A stretch of DNA of 64,000 bases from Burkholderia anthina (GCF_001547525.1 NZ_LNJP01000003.1:930001-994000), one strand, 5' to 3'; shown: positions 17,273-26,699, counted from the stretch's first letter. Notes: generated from the letters alone by a model not told the origin. Program-made: numbers and translations.

Positions 17273-17848
17273 GTGACGAACGACGCGAGTTCGAACTCGA
17301 GAGAGAAAATCCTGGCAGCCGCCACGAGGCTCGCGCAGACGCACGGCTACGGCGGGTTGAACTATCGGGATCTCGCCAGCGAGGTGGGGATCAAGGCCGC
17401 GAGCATCTACCACCATTTCGAAAGCAAGGCCGATCTCGGCGCGGCGGTGGCGAGGCGTTACTGGGAGGATTCCGCGGCGGCGCTGGACGACATGCTGGCC
17501 CGATCGCGCGATCCGCTGGACTGCCTGCGCCGCTATCCGGATACCTTCCGCAAGGCGCTCGAGACCGGCAACCGGCTGTGTCTTTGCAGCTTCATGGCCG
17601 CCGAAACCGACGATCTGCCGGAAGTCGTGATGAAAGAAGTTCTGGCCTTCGCCGACGTGAACGTGGCGTGGTTGAGCAAGGTGCTGTCCGCTGCGGCAGT
17701 GGTCAGCGCCCGGGAGAGCAAACAGCGGGCGCGGGCAATCTTCGCCGCCATCGCCGGCGCTCAGCTCATCGCGCGGAGTCGCGCCGATCTCTCCCTCTAC
17801 GACGCGCTGATCGACAATTATCGTAAAGCGGGGCTTTTGCCGGCGTAG
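17273..17848 (+). CDS. TetR-family transcriptional repressor
   Basis: Predicted 191 residues. The HTH is at about 10-55 (REKILAAATRLAQTHGYGGL, LASEVGIKAASIYHHFESK). The helical ligand domain holds a Cys-x-Cys (LCLCSF) near residue 102, which could sense electrophiles or metals and would fit a GST target. The GTG start at 17273 has GGAGG 8 nt upstream. Regulation of the divergent GST gene through the adjacent palindrome is inferred from position. Confidence 0.88.
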   Translation: MTNDASSNSREKILAAATRLAQTHGYGGLNYRDLASEVGIKAASIYHHFESKADLGAAVARRYWEDSAAALDDMLARSRDPLDCLRRYPDTFRKALETGNRLCLCSFMAAETDDLPEVVMKEVLAFADVNVAWLSKVLSAAAVVSARESKQRARAIFAAIAGAQLIARSRADLSLYDALIDNYRKAGLLPA

Positions 17849-17969
17849 CAGGGTAACGGTGACGCGGCATCGGACGACGTCGATCGTTCGTGAACGCGCG
17901 ACGTTCAATCGCGCGCCCCACGCCTTCAGAAACTCACTGAACTGCACGCTCGACCGGCGCTCAACTTGA

Positions 17970-19985
17970 TTATCGCGCCGACGCGATGCCGGCAAGCCAC
18001 TCCGGGAAACTCCCCGCGATACGCTCGCGCCGCGCATCATCATGCCAGACCCGAATCACTTGTCCGGCGACGCCGCCTTCGGCGGGATCGAGGTCGACAC
18101 ACAAGTGATTACCGCTGCCGTCATGCGTAAACGGAATCCACTTCAGGTTGTACCAGTCATCGGCGATGCCGGGATCCGGTTCCGATGTCATGTCATCGAA
18201 ATCGCCGGCGTCCACGAGACCTTTCCAGATGCGCCATTGCGCGAGGATGTCGCGGGCGCTCAGCAGCGCATCGTTTCCAGAAAACGCATCGCCCAACGCC
18301 GCCTGTCCATCGTGAATGCGCAAACTGTCGACGAGTGCGTCAGGCAGCGTCGTACCCAGCGCGACCTGCAAGGCAGCGATGTCGTCGTCGGACGCGGGTC
18401 CGTTCAGTCCGCCAGGCAGGCGCGACACATCGGCGGCGAATGCTGCGTCGAGCCGTTGCCATGTTTCGCGAAGGTCGACGGGGCGTGCGTCGTCGATATC
18501 GACGGTTGTCGTGCGGGTTTCGACCGCCGGCGGCGATGGTGAGGCTGCCTCGGCAGATGTCGCCGCCACCTGGCGCGGCGGCTCGCTGGACAGGTCGCGA
18601 TCGAGACGCAGGAACAGCACGGGCGAACCTGCCGCCATCGGATATTCCGCAGCCGGGATCGCGACGAGCACATCGGCACGAGCGACGCCGCCGATCAATC
18701 CGTCGCCTTCGGACGCTAGCAGGCGGACGACCAGGCGTCCGTCGGCCCCACGATGCAGGTTACCCCATCGCATCGCATTCAGTTGGGCATCGCGCTCGAC
18801 ACTGTGGTCGATGATCCCGGTTTCCCAATGCGGCCCCGGTGTTGCAGCGTGCTCGAGCAAATCGAGCACGCGCGGCATGATCGCGTGCATCAGCATCGCC
18901 ACTGCGCTCGTGTGGCCCGGCAGGTTGATCAGCGTGGCCTGATCGTAGCTGGTCAGGACCGTCATCCCGCTTTGCGTACCGTCGGGCCGCGTGAACGGGA
19001 GTGTGGTTTTCTTCGGCGGCGAGCGATCGTCGCTGCGCCCGAAGTTGAAACGATCAGCCGGCGTTTGTTTGATCTCGACGGTCGCATCGTCGCGCGAATA
19101 CACCCGCTGCGCATTCAGTCCGATGTCCCGGAAGGGCGGCGTGGCCGGCAATCCGGCTCCGACGATCAGGTCGTAACGTTGCGCGAGCTCGGCGAGCTGC
19201 TTCCTGAATGCGTACTCGTTCTGTTGCACTTCGAGCGGCGGCAGTGTCATGTCCGGAGGCTCGATGTACTCGACCGACGGCACCGTGTATCCCCAGCGCT
19301 GCAGCACCGCACGGATATACGGTCCGCTCGTGTCGGGCCGCTGCCATCGCTCGCGAGCGATGCCGGGCGCGCGCTGTTCATATCCGACGATCACCACGCC
19401 GATGCGCGGCCGTTTGGTTACCTCGATATCGCGAACGCCTGCCGCTGTCAGCGCGATCTGCCGTTCGGCCGTTATCCGGCTGCCCTTGGGCAGGAGCAGG
19501 CTGCCTTGTCGATATTCGCTGCCGGAAGCGATGACGTGTTGCCCGGCGGATAGCGGCGCGTGCAGCAGCAGGAAAGACCGAGCGCCGCGATGCGTAATTT
19601 CAAGATCGCCTTTCGGGACGACGGTGTCGGCGTTTGCCGGCAGCGGGAAATACGGAGGGACATCGACCGCACGCCGCTCGCCAATTGCGCGAGCCGCCGG
19701 ACTGCCCGCTAGCGAAGCCAGTGCACGCCGACTGAACTCGAAATCGAGCTCGACCGGTGCACGACGCGTCGCGTGCGCGGTATCGGATGCGCGCAATGCA
19801 TAGCCCTCGACCGCAGCGAGCGCAATGGGCGGGACATTCTCCGGTGCGAAAACATCGGCCGCTGTCACGCGCGTCAGCGCATCCTCGATCGGCACTGTCT
19901 CGGATTGCATCGCGCCCGGCACGACGCGGCGACAGCGTTCATAGGGCTGGTTAAGCCAGGAAGGGACGTTCTCGTGATCGCTCAT
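17970..19985 (-). CDS. Fusion of a degenerate MoeA-like domain with a C-terminal SMI1/KNR4 (SUKH) domain
   Basis: Predicted 671 residues. Residues about 1-435 follow MoeA (molybdopterin molybdotransferase) order: N-terminal domain, VEGYALR where MoeA has MDGYA, ADTVVPKGD, a central MPT-binding-like domain with DLIVGAGLP in place of the GGVSVG loop, INLPGHT in place of LPGNP, then the barrel-like domain IV. The catalytic Asp position is Glu60, and both glycine-rich loops have changed. An Ala/Pro linker (about 470-500) leads to a SUKH domain (about 505-668: LGTTLPDALVDSLRIHDGQ, WIPFTHDGSGNHLCVDLDPA, VIRVWHDD). SUKH domains commonly act as immunity proteins for toxins. Ordinary molybdenum insertion looks unlikely; function unknown. 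Confidence 0.75.
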   Translation of the reverse strand: MSDHENVPSWLNQPYERCRRVVPGAMQSETVPIEDALTRVTAADVFAPENVPPIALAAVEGYALRASDTAHATRRAPVELDFEFSRRALASLAGSPAARAIGERRAVDVPPYFPLPANADTVVPKGDLEITHRGARSFLLLHAPLSAGQHVIASGSEYRQGSLLLPKGSRITAERQIALTAAGVRDIEVTKRPRIGVVIVGYEQRAPGIARERWQRPDTSGPYIRAVLQRWGYTVPSVEYIEPPDMTLPPLEVQQNEYAFRKQLAELAQRYDLIVGAGLPATPPFRDIGLNAQRVYSRDDATVEIKQTPADRFNFGRSDDRSPPKKTTLPFTRPDGTQSGMTVLTSYDQATLINLPGHTSAVAMLMHAIMPRVLDLLEHAATPGPHWETGIIDHSVERDAQLNAMRWGNLHRGADGRLVVRLLASEGDGLIGGVARADVLVAIPAAEYPMAAGSPVLFLRLDRDLSSEPPRQVAATSAEAASPSPPAVETRTTTVDIDDARPVDLRETWQRLDAAFAADVSRLPGGLNGPASDDDIAALQVALGTTLPDALVDSLRIHDGQAALGDAFSGNDALLSARDILAQWRIWKGLVDAGDFDDMTSEPDPGIADDWYNLKWIPFTHDGSGNHLCVDLDPAEGGVAGQVIRVWHDDARRERIAGSFPEWLAGIASAR

Positions 19986-20121
19986 GTGGTGAATGTTTTC
20001 GTGCCGCAGCTCGAAGATACCTGCCCCTCAGGCATGCCCAGCGCCTGACGGCTGCCAAGCAGGAGCAGTTCGCTACGAGCTATACCCTCGTTCGGCAAAA
20101 TCTCGGTCAGAAACTCCAGCC

Positions 20122-20691
20122 CTACGGATGAAAAGTCTCGCCCCGCTTCAGCATGTCGATGAATTCGGCGATTTTGCGCGCTCTTGTTTCCGGTTTCTTG
20201 GCGTTCTGTATCCGAAACAGGATCGCATAGCGATTACGGCTGTTCAGCGTTGCGAAAAACTTCCCGGCTTTCGGATCGGCGTCCAAAGCCGCCTGCAAGT
20301 CGTCCGGCACGATCGAGTTGCTGGCCGACGTATAAGCCGCCTCCCAGCGGCCGTCCTTCCTCGCCTTCTCGATTTCGCCCATGCCGGCCGCGCGCATCCT
20401 GCCTGCGGCGATCAGCGCTTCGGCCTTGTCCTTGTTGAGTTTGGACCAGATGCTTTTTGCGGTGCGCGGGGTGAAGCGTTGTAACCAGTATTGCTCGCTC
20501 TCGGCCTTCTTTTGGCCATCGATCCAGCCGTGGCAGAGGGCGCTTTCCACCGCCTCTTCATAGGTGACGGTCCGCTGCCCCGCGCCTTTTTTCGCGAGCC
20601 GCAGCCATGCTCCGGTCGACGTGCCGCCGTTCCGCCCCAACCAGCTTTCCCATTCGGCTTGACTGGCAAACGTTAGTGCGCCTTCTGTCAT
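20122..20691 (-). CDS. YdeI/OmpD-associated family protein
   Basis: Predicted 189 residues. Characteristic segments are the aspartate/tryptophan-rich opening LTFASQAEWESWL, VTYEEAVESALCHGWIDGQ, RFTPRTAKSIWSKLN and, near the end, RYAILFRIQNAKKPETRARK. Members are linked to envelope traits and in some databases to bacteriocin protection, but no biochemical function is settled. ATG at 20691 with GGAT upstream. It lies on the same strand as the MoeA-SUKH fusion, 136 bp away. Confidence 0.8.
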   Translation of the reverse strand: MTEGALTFASQAEWESWLGRNGGTSTGAWLRLAKKGAGQRTVTYEEAVESALCHGWIDGQKKAESEQYWLQRFTPRTAKSIWSKLNKDKAEALIAAGRMRAAGMGEIEKARKDGRWEAAYTSASNSIVPDDLQAALDADPKAGKFFATLNSRNRYAILFRIQNAKKPETRARKIAEFIDMLKRGETFHP

Positions 20692-20787
20692 GTCACGATC
20701 CAGAATGGTTGCGTTTTCAACGACTCGAAAGCCGCCACTCAACACACGAGCGGCGACCACCGAAGCAACCCTCGCCGCAAAACCGCC

Positions 20788-21915
20788 TCAAACGATCCGG
20801 TTCAACGCATCGGCAAACCGCTTCACCGAACCATCGACGTCATGCAGCTTGTCGAGACCGAACAACCCGAGCCGGAAAGTCTTGAAGTCCTCCGGTTCGT
20901 CGCATTGCAACGGCACGCCCGCCGCGATCTGCAAACCGACATCGGCAAACTTCTTCCCGGTGCGAATCCCGTCATCGTCGGTGTAACCGACCACGACACC
21001 CGGCGCCTCGAACCCCTTCGCGGCCACGCTCCTGAACCCCTTCTCCGCCAGCAGCGCGCGAATGCGCTCGCCGAGTTCGAGCTGTTCCGCCTTCACCTTG
21101 TCGAAGCCGTATGCGTCGGTTTCCTTCATCACGTCGCGCAGCGTCGCGAGGCTGTCCGTGGGCATCGTCGCGTGATACGCGAACCCGCCGCCCTCGTACG
21201 CTTCCATGATCTGCAGCCACTTGCGCAGATCGCACGCGAAGCTGGTGCTGGTGGTCGAATCGATGCGCTCGCGCGCAAGCGGGCTGAACATCACCATCGC
21301 GCAGCACGGCGACGCGCTCCAGCCCTTTTGCGGCGCACTGATCAGGATATCGACGCCGCTCGCCTGCATGTCGACCCACACGGTGCCCGACGCGATGCAA
21401 TCGAGCACGAACATGCCGCCGACCGCATGCACGGCATCGGCCACCGCGCGCAGGTACGCATCGGGCAGCATGATTCCGGACGCGGTTTCGACGTGCGGCG
21501 CGAACACGAGATCGGGCTTGTTTTCCTTGATGGCGGCGACCACTTCGTCGATCGGCGCCGGCGCGTATGCGGCCTGCCTCCCGGCTTCGACCGGGCGCGC
21601 CTTCAGCACCGTCGTTTCCGACGGAATGCTGCCCATGTCGAAGATCTGCGACCAGCGGAAGCTGAACCAGCCGTTGCGGATCACGAGACACTTCCTGTTC
21701 GTCGCGAACTGTCGCGCCACGGCTTCCATGCCGAACGTCCCGCTGCCCGGCACGATCGCGACCGACTTCGCGTTGTAGACTTTTTTCAGCGTGGCGGAGA
21801 TGTCGCGCATGACACCCTGGAAGCGCTGCGACATATGGTTGACCGAGCGATCGGTGTACACCACCGAATATTCGAGGAGCCCCTCGCGGTCAACATCGGG
21901 AAGTAAACCTGGCAT
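20788..21915 (-). CDS. Class V PLP-dependent aminotransferase (alanine-glyoxylate / phosphonate type)
   Basis: Predicted 375 residues. The PLP lysine is in ISAPQKGWSASP, preceded by the Asp of FVLDCIASG; PGSGTFGMEAVARQ forms the phosphate-binding turn. The GGAGG box 5 nt before the ATG at 21915 fixes the start; upstream in-frame codons were rejected. Members transfer amino groups to glyoxylate or act on 2-aminoethylphosphonate. No phosphonate genes are near, so the alanine-glyoxylate type is somewhat more likely. Divergent from an esterase gene. Confidence 0.88.
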   Translation of the reverse strand: MPGLLPDVDREGLLEYSVVYTDRSVNHMSQRFQGVMRDISATLKKVYNAKSVAIVPGSGTFGMEAVARQFATNRKCLVIRNGWFSFRWSQIFDMGSIPSETTVLKARPVEAGRQAAYAPAPIDEVVAAIKENKPDLVFAPHVETASGIMLPDAYLRAVADAVHAVGGMFVLDCIASGTVWVDMQASGVDILISAPQKGWSASPCCAMVMFSPLARERIDSTTSTSFACDLRKWLQIMEAYEGGGFAYHATMPTDSLATLRDVMKETDAYGFDKVKAEQLELGERIRALLAEKGFRSVAAKGFEAPGVVVGYTDDDGIRTGKKFADVGLQIAAGVPLQCDEPEDFKTFRLGLFGLDKLHDVDGSVKRFADALNRIV

Positions 21916-22191
21916 GCTCGCCTCCGGCGAAAGATGAACGATGGAATCAGGACAAGCAGCGTCTTCGATTCGATACTGCTCTGCACCATGCAAATGCGTC
22001 ATTTCCTCGACGAAAGCAGATTCTAACGAACGCTGCCGGCCGCTTGGCGCCTATTTTGCCTGCCGCCGCGCCCGGTGCTCGTCGACGCCGGCCGGTACCG
22101 CGCACATCGCCCTGTTCCGTGTAAGGGTTAACGACGCGTGCGGCCGCAGCCGCCTAACATGTCGATCGGCCCCTTCACGACGGAACTTTCG

Positions 22192-23373
22192 ATGACCTCT
22201 TCTCCCGCATCGTCACTGCAGTCGTCAACCGATCCCGCGCTCGCCGAGCGCATCGACGCGGTCCTGTCCCGCCAGCTCGACACGCAGCGCCTCGTCGGCG
22301 CGGTGGTGCTCGTCGCCCGCGACGGCGAACTCGTCTATCGCCGCGCGGCCGGCTTCGCGGATCGCGAATCGCGCACGCCGATGCGCGAGGACACGCTGTT
22401 CCGGCTCGCGTCGGTCACCAAGCCGATCGTCTCGGCAGCGGCGATGGCGCTCGTCGCGCAACGCAAGCTGTCGCTCGACGAAAACATCACGCGCTGGCTG
22501 CCCGAGTTCCGCCCGGCGCTGCCCGACGGCCGCGTGCCGACGATCACGGTGCGCCAGTTGCTCGTGCATACCGCCGGCCTCGATTATCGTTTCAACGAAA
22601 CCGACGCGAACGGCCCCTATGCGCGTGCGGGCGTCTCCGACGGGCTCGATCGCGCATCGATCACGCTCGCGGAAAACCTGCGCCGGATCGCGAGCGTGCC
22701 GCTGCTGTTCGCGCCCGGCACCAACTGGAACTACTCGCTGTCGATCGACGTCGTCGGCGCGCTGATCGAGGTCGTCTGCGACATGCCGCTCGCCGATGCG
22801 ATCGATGCGCTCGTGCTACGCCCGCTCGGGGCGCGCGACACGGGCTTCGTCGCACGCGATCCCGCACGGCTCGCCACGCCGTACGTCAACGACACGCCGC
22901 AGCCGCACCGGCTCGCCGAGAACGAGACGGTGCCCATCGACGAAGGGTTCGTCGGCGTCACGTACTCGCCGTCGCGCGCGCTCGATGCGCATGCGTTCCC
23001 GTCGGGCGGCGCCGGAATGGTCGGCACGGCCGGCGACGTGCTGACGGTGCTCGACACGCTGCGCGCGGGCGGCGGCGCGATCCTGCCGGCCGAGCTGGTC
23101 GACGAGATGGGCCGCGTGCAAACCGGCGATCTCGAATTGCCGGATCTGCCGGGCGCGGGGTTCGGGATCGGCTTCTCGGTGCTGCGCGACCCGCGGGCGG
23201 CCGCGTCGCCGGAATCCGTCGGCACGTGGCGCTGGGGCGGCGTCTACGGTCATTCGTGGTTCGTCGATCGCGCACGCGGGCTCACCGTCGTGTCGCTGTC
23301 GAACACGCTCTACGAAGGGATGAACGGGCAGTACACGCTCGATCTGCGCGACGCCGTCTACGGCGTTGGCTGA
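22192..23373 (+). CDS. Serine hydrolase of the class C beta-lactamase/EstB esterase family
   Basis: Predicted 393 residues. The active-site SxxK is S74-V-T-K77 in RLASVTKPIV, the second motif Tyr is in NWNYSLSIDVVG, and the KTG-like box reads GHSWFVD near the end. That HSW variant is typical of EstB-type esterases rather than true beta-lactamases. No signal peptide is evident, so a cytoplasmic esterase or peptidase is likely. ATG at 22192 has GGAA 6 nt upstream; earlier in-frame starts at 22138 and 22159 are possible. Confidence 0.87.
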   Translation: MTSSPASSLQSSTDPALAERIDAVLSRQLDTQRLVGAVVLVARDGELVYRRAAGFADRESRTPMREDTLFRLASVTKPIVSAAAMALVAQRKLSLDENITRWLPEFRPALPDGRVPTITVRQLLVHTAGLDYRFNETDANGPYARAGVSDGLDRASITLAENLRRIASVPLLFAPGTNWNYSLSIDVVGALIEVVCDMPLADAIDALVLRPLGARDTGFVARDPARLATPYVNDTPQPHRLAENETVPIDEGFVGVTYSPSRALDAHAFPSGGAGMVGTAGDVLTVLDTLRAGGGAILPAELVDEMGRVQTGDLELPDLPGAGFGIGFSVLRDPRAAASPESVGTWRWGGVYGHSWFVDRARGLTVVSLSNTLYEGMNGQYTLDLRDAVYGVG

Positions 23374-23384
23374 CGCACGCAGCG

Positions 23385-23409
23385 AAAAAAGGCCCGACAA
23401 AGTCGGGCC
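23385..23409 (-). terminator. Rho-independent terminator of the FAD oxidoreductase gene
   Basis: On the minus strand GGCCCGAC-TTT-GTCGGGCC is followed by six T. The plus-strand esterase gene ends 18 bp before it and may use the stem too, but the U-tract serves the minus strand. Confidence 0.85.
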
Positions 23410-23472
23410 AACGGGTTTGAGACACAAGGAGAATCCCGCCCACCCCATACCGGGCGGTTACGCCGCACTACA

Positions 23473-24645
23473 CTACACGACGTTCTTCTCGACGATCGGC
23501 CGGTTTTCGAGCACGCGCGCCCAGCCGAGCGACGACAGGTCGAGCGTGTCGTAACGCCCGACCAGAATGAGTTCGCTGACGCCCCGCCCCGTCGCCGGCC
23601 CTTGCTGCAGCCCGTGGCCGCTGTAGCCGTTCGCGAACACGACGTTGTCGAGTTCGGGGTGGTAGCCGATGATCGCGTTGTGATCGAACACGTTGTACTC
23701 GTAGTACCCGGACCAGCAATGCTCGACGCGCAGCGCCTCGAATTCCGGCACGCGGTGCGCGAGCGTCGGCCAGATCACGTTGTCGAACAGGTCGTGGTCG
23801 ACTTCGTCGAGCGGCAGGTCGTCCGGGTCGCGATCCGGGCTCGGCGACGTGCCGCAGATATACGTGCGCCCTTCCGGCCGGAAATACACGCCGGTCGGAT
23901 CGATCAGCAGCGGGCAATCGGCGAGCTTCGCCGGCGACGATACGTTGAAGATGCTGCGCCGCCGCGCATACACGGGGATGTCGATGCCCATCATCGACGA
24001 CAGCGTGCGCGTCCAAGCACCGGCCGCGTTGACGAGCGTGTCGCACGCGTAGCGCTCGCCGTCGCCCGTCACGACATGCGTGATCCTGCGGCCGTCGCGC
24101 ACCACGTCCTTCACGTCAGCCGGCACGTAGCGCGCGCCGAGCGCCTGCGCCTTCTTGCGCAGCGCCTGCACGAGCCCGTAGCCGTCGAACCAGCCTTCGC
24201 CGCTCACGCCGTACGCGCCCGACGCGAGATCGTCGACGTTCAGCCACGGGAACTTCGCGCGCAGCGCGTCGCCGTCCATCAGCCGGATATCGGCGCCGAG
24301 GCGCGTCTGCAGCGCATGGTTCTCGCGCAGCGTCGCATCGCCAGCCGGCGTCGCGAGGAACAGGTAGCCGCCTTCGTGCAGGTCGATCGACGGGCGGTGG
24401 CCGTCCACTTCGAGCCGCTCGCCGATCGTGCGCAGGAAGTCGATGCCGAACAGCGACATCTCGATCGACAACGGCGTGGAAAACTGCTGGCGAATCGACG
24501 CGGCCGACAGCGCCGACGACGATTTGGCATAGGTGGGGTCGCGTTCGATCACGGTCACGGCGACCGTGGGATCGGTGGCGCGCAGGAAATAAGCGATCGA
24601 GCTGCCGATCACACCACCGCCGACGATGACGACTTGAGAACTCAC
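23473..24645 (-). CDS. FAD-dependent amine/amino acid oxidoreductase (DAO family)
   Basis: Predicted 390 residues. The N-terminal dinucleotide motif VVIVGGGVIGSSIAYFL is followed by a conserved E in VIERDP. NAAGAWTRTL is the second FAD contact and GYSGHGLQQGPATGRGVSELI the C-terminal FAD motif. The group includes sarcosine oxidase, glycine oxidase and D-amino acid dehydrogenase relatives. The GTG at 24645 with GGAG 6 nt upstream is the best start. It lies 150 bp downstream of a binding-protein gene on the same strand, so uptake and oxidation of the same amino compound is plausible. Confidence 0.88.
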   Translation of the reverse strand: MSSQVVIVGGGVIGSSIAYFLRATDPTVAVTVIERDPTYAKSSSALSAASIRQQFSTPLSIEMSLFGIDFLRTIGERLEVDGHRPSIDLHEGGYLFLATPAGDATLRENHALQTRLGADIRLMDGDALRAKFPWLNVDDLASGAYGVSGEGWFDGYGLVQALRKKAQALGARYVPADVKDVVRDGRRITHVVTGDGERYACDTLVNAAGAWTRTLSSMMGIDIPVYARRRSIFNVSSPAKLADCPLLIDPTGVYFRPEGRTYICGTSPSPDRDPDDLPLDEVDHDLFDNVIWPTLAHRVPEFEALRVEHCWSGYYEYNVFDHNAIIGYHPELDNVVFANGYSGHGLQQGPATGRGVSELILVGRYDTLDLSSLGWARVLENRPIVEKNVV

Positions 24646-24795
24646 GACTGACTCCGGTTGCACGTAAAAGGCCGAGGGCCTGAAAATGATGCGTGCCGCG
24701 ACTCGCGGGCATCCCGCGAGCAAACTTCGCGGGCGATCGCCCCGGCTATTTCAGCACGTCCGGCATCGCCGCGAAAGCCCGCTCGCGCGTTGCGT

Positions 24796-25947
24796 TCAGT
24801 CCGCCGATTTCGTCGTGACGGGCTGCCACGCGGCGTTCTTCACTTCGTACAGCGTCGAGCTCGGGTTCTTCAGGTCACCCGTGTTCGTGAACGCGATCGT
24901 GCCCGTGATGCCGTCGTAGCGCGTGCCCTTCAGTGCGCCGTTGAAATCGCCCGGCTTCGTCGAGTTCGCCTTCTGCATCGCGTTGATCGCGATCCACGTC
25001 GCGTCGTACGCGAACGGCGCATACGCGAGCATGTCGACGCCGTACTTCTGCCTGAATTTCGTTTCGAACAGCTTGCCCTTCGCGAGACGCGACAGCGGCT
25101 GCCCGTACTCCCATACCGATGCGCCTTCCGCCGCATTGCCGGCGAGCTTGATGAAGTTCGCGTTCATCACGCCGCCGCCCGCGAGGAACTGCGCGCGGAT
25201 GCCGAGCTGGCGCATGCGCTTCACGAGCATCGCGGCCTGCGCGTCGAGGCCGCCGAAGAACACGAGATCGGCATTGGCGCTCTTGATCTTCGTGAGTTGC
25301 GCGCTGAAGTCGACGGCCTTGTCGTTCGTGAATTCGCGCGCGACGATCGTGCCGCCGTTCGCCTTCACGGCCTTCTCGAATTCGTCGGCTTCGCCCTGGC
25401 CGAACGCGGTGCGATCGTCGATGATCGCGATGCGCTTCGCCTTCGTCACGCTCGCGGCGTACGCACCGGCGTTGCCGGCGTTCTGCGTGTCGGTCGCGAT
25501 CACGCGGTACACGGTGTCGAGCCCCGCGCGCGTGATGTCGGGATTGGTCGCCGACGGCGTGATCATCGGAATGCCGGCCTTCGCGTAGATCTTCGACGCC
25601 GGCAGCGTCGTGCCGGAATTGAAGTGGCCGATCACGACGGCCACCTGCGCATCGGCGAGCTGCTGCGCGGCCTGCACGCCGGTGCGCGGATCGCTCTGGT
25701 CGTCCTGCGACGCGACGACGAACTTCACCGGCTTGCCGCCGACGGTCGTCCGCGCCGCATTCGCTTCGTCGACGGCCATGCGCACGCCGTTCTCGATGTC
25801 CTTGCCGTATGCCGCACCGCCGCCCGTCAGCGGGCCGGCCACGCCGACCTTGACGATCGTCTCCTGCGCATGGGCCGCGCCCGTCTGGAATGCGAAAAGC
25901 GCGGCGGTCAGCGCGACGCCGGAAAGCGAACGAATGCGGAACGTCAT
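24796..25947 (-). CDS. Branched-chain amino acid-type ABC transporter substrate-binding protein
   Basis: Predicted 383 residues with a Sec signal peptide (cleavage after AAHA). VKVGVAGPLTGGGAAYGKDI is the signature N-terminal strand of LivJ-like proteins, followed by VVIGHFNSGTTLPA and MITPSATNPDIT ligand-pocket segments. Periplasmic. The ATG at 25947 has AAGGA 7 nt upstream. No permease or ATPase gene is adjacent, so the partner transporter must be encoded elsewhere. Ligand not readable; the neighbouring oxidoreductase hints at an amino compound. Confidence 0.92.
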   Translation of the reverse strand: MTFRIRSLSGVALTAALFAFQTGAAHAQETIVKVGVAGPLTGGGAAYGKDIENGVRMAVDEANAARTTVGGKPVKFVVASQDDQSDPRTGVQAAQQLADAQVAVVIGHFNSGTTLPASKIYAKAGIPMITPSATNPDITRAGLDTVYRVIATDTQNAGNAGAYAASVTKAKRIAIIDDRTAFGQGEADEFEKAVKANGGTIVAREFTNDKAVDFSAQLTKIKSANADLVFFGGLDAQAAMLVKRMRQLGIRAQFLAGGGVMNANFIKLAGNAAEGASVWEYGQPLSRLAKGKLFETKFRQKYGVDMLAYAPFAYDATWIAINAMQKANSTKPGDFNGALKGTRYDGITGTIAFTNTGDLKNPSSTLYEVKNAAWQPVTTKSAD

Positions 25948-26368
25948 GGCAATCCTTCTTCTATGGGTCGGGATGCAACGCGAGACTGGCACGCGTCGGC
26001 AACCTCCTGCGCGCCGGTGATGCCTTTCCGTGCCGGAGTGCGTGCGACACGCCGATCCGGCCGGACGATCACCGTGGCTCCGTCTCCGAAGAACCTTTCA
26101 TCGCGAAAGAGGTGAAGGGATTGTGGGTAGCCAATACCCGTCCAGCAAACGAAATATCGGAACTATGTCGTGAGGATTTGTCATCAAGTTCCGTGCTGAT
26201 GGCCGATCGACGGCCGTCCGGCGGCGGCCGTGGATGGCGGTATTCCGTGGGGAATGGCGGCCGCGCCGCAGGGTAAAGGCCGGTCGTCGTCATGCCGGCC
26301 GCGCATCATCGTCGCGGCGCCGGCCCGGCCGGCCTTCGCGACGCCCACGACGGGCGCCGCGTCATCGG
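25948..26368. other. Intergenic stretch of 421 bp
   Basis: Carries the promoter region of the binding-protein gene (minus strand) and the downstream region of a CsbD gene. Several GC-rich inverted repeats near 26320-26345 could terminate CsbD transcription but lack a U-tract. No gene seen. Confidence 0.45.
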
Positions 26369-26560
26369 TCAGTGCCGATCGGTGCCCGTATGCTTGCGCA
26401 CCGCATCGGCGGCCTCGCCGGCCTTCTCCTGGAGCTTGCCGGCCTGCTGCTCGGCCACGCCTTGCGCTTCGGTCTCGCGGTCGCCCGTCACCTTGCCGAG
26501 TGCTTCCTTGACCGAACCCTTGACCTGCTTGAGCTTGCCTTCGATGCGATTCCTGTCCAT
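26369..26560 (-). CDS. CsbD-family stress protein (copy 1)
   Basis: Predicted 63 residues, standard CsbD size: MDRNRIEGKLKQVKGSVKEA, then GDRETEAQGVAEQQAGKLQE. Small, charged, helical protein; family members are induced by general stress but have no known activity. GGAGACGACC precedes the ATG. It follows the PAS/LuxR regulator gene on the same strand after 139 bp, and that gap contains an operator-like element also found in the regulator's own promoter region. Confidence 0.9.
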   Translation of the reverse strand: MDRNRIEGKLKQVKGSVKEALGKVTGDRETEAQGVAEQQAGKLQEKAGEAADAVRKHTGTDRH

Positions 26561-26662
26561 GGTCGTCTCCTGCGATGGTTGAGGAAAGCCGGCAATGCAG
26601 CGGCCTGCGCGGCACCGCCGAGCGGACAGGATCGCAAGCGGCGGCCGCGGGCGGCAGATGCG

Positions 26663-26693
26663 GATGCACCAGTGCGCATGGTGCATTCGCACC
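26663..26693. promoter_or_regulatory. Operator-like element upstream of CsbD copy 1
   Basis: ATGCACC-N9-GGTGCAT is a perfect 7-bp inverted repeat (26664-26686) that continues into ATTCGCACC. The same architecture recurs at 28361-28390 in the divergent promoter of the regulator. It lies 103 bp before the CsbD start and overlaps nothing coding. Confidence 0.6.
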
Positions 26694-26699
26694 GATCCG

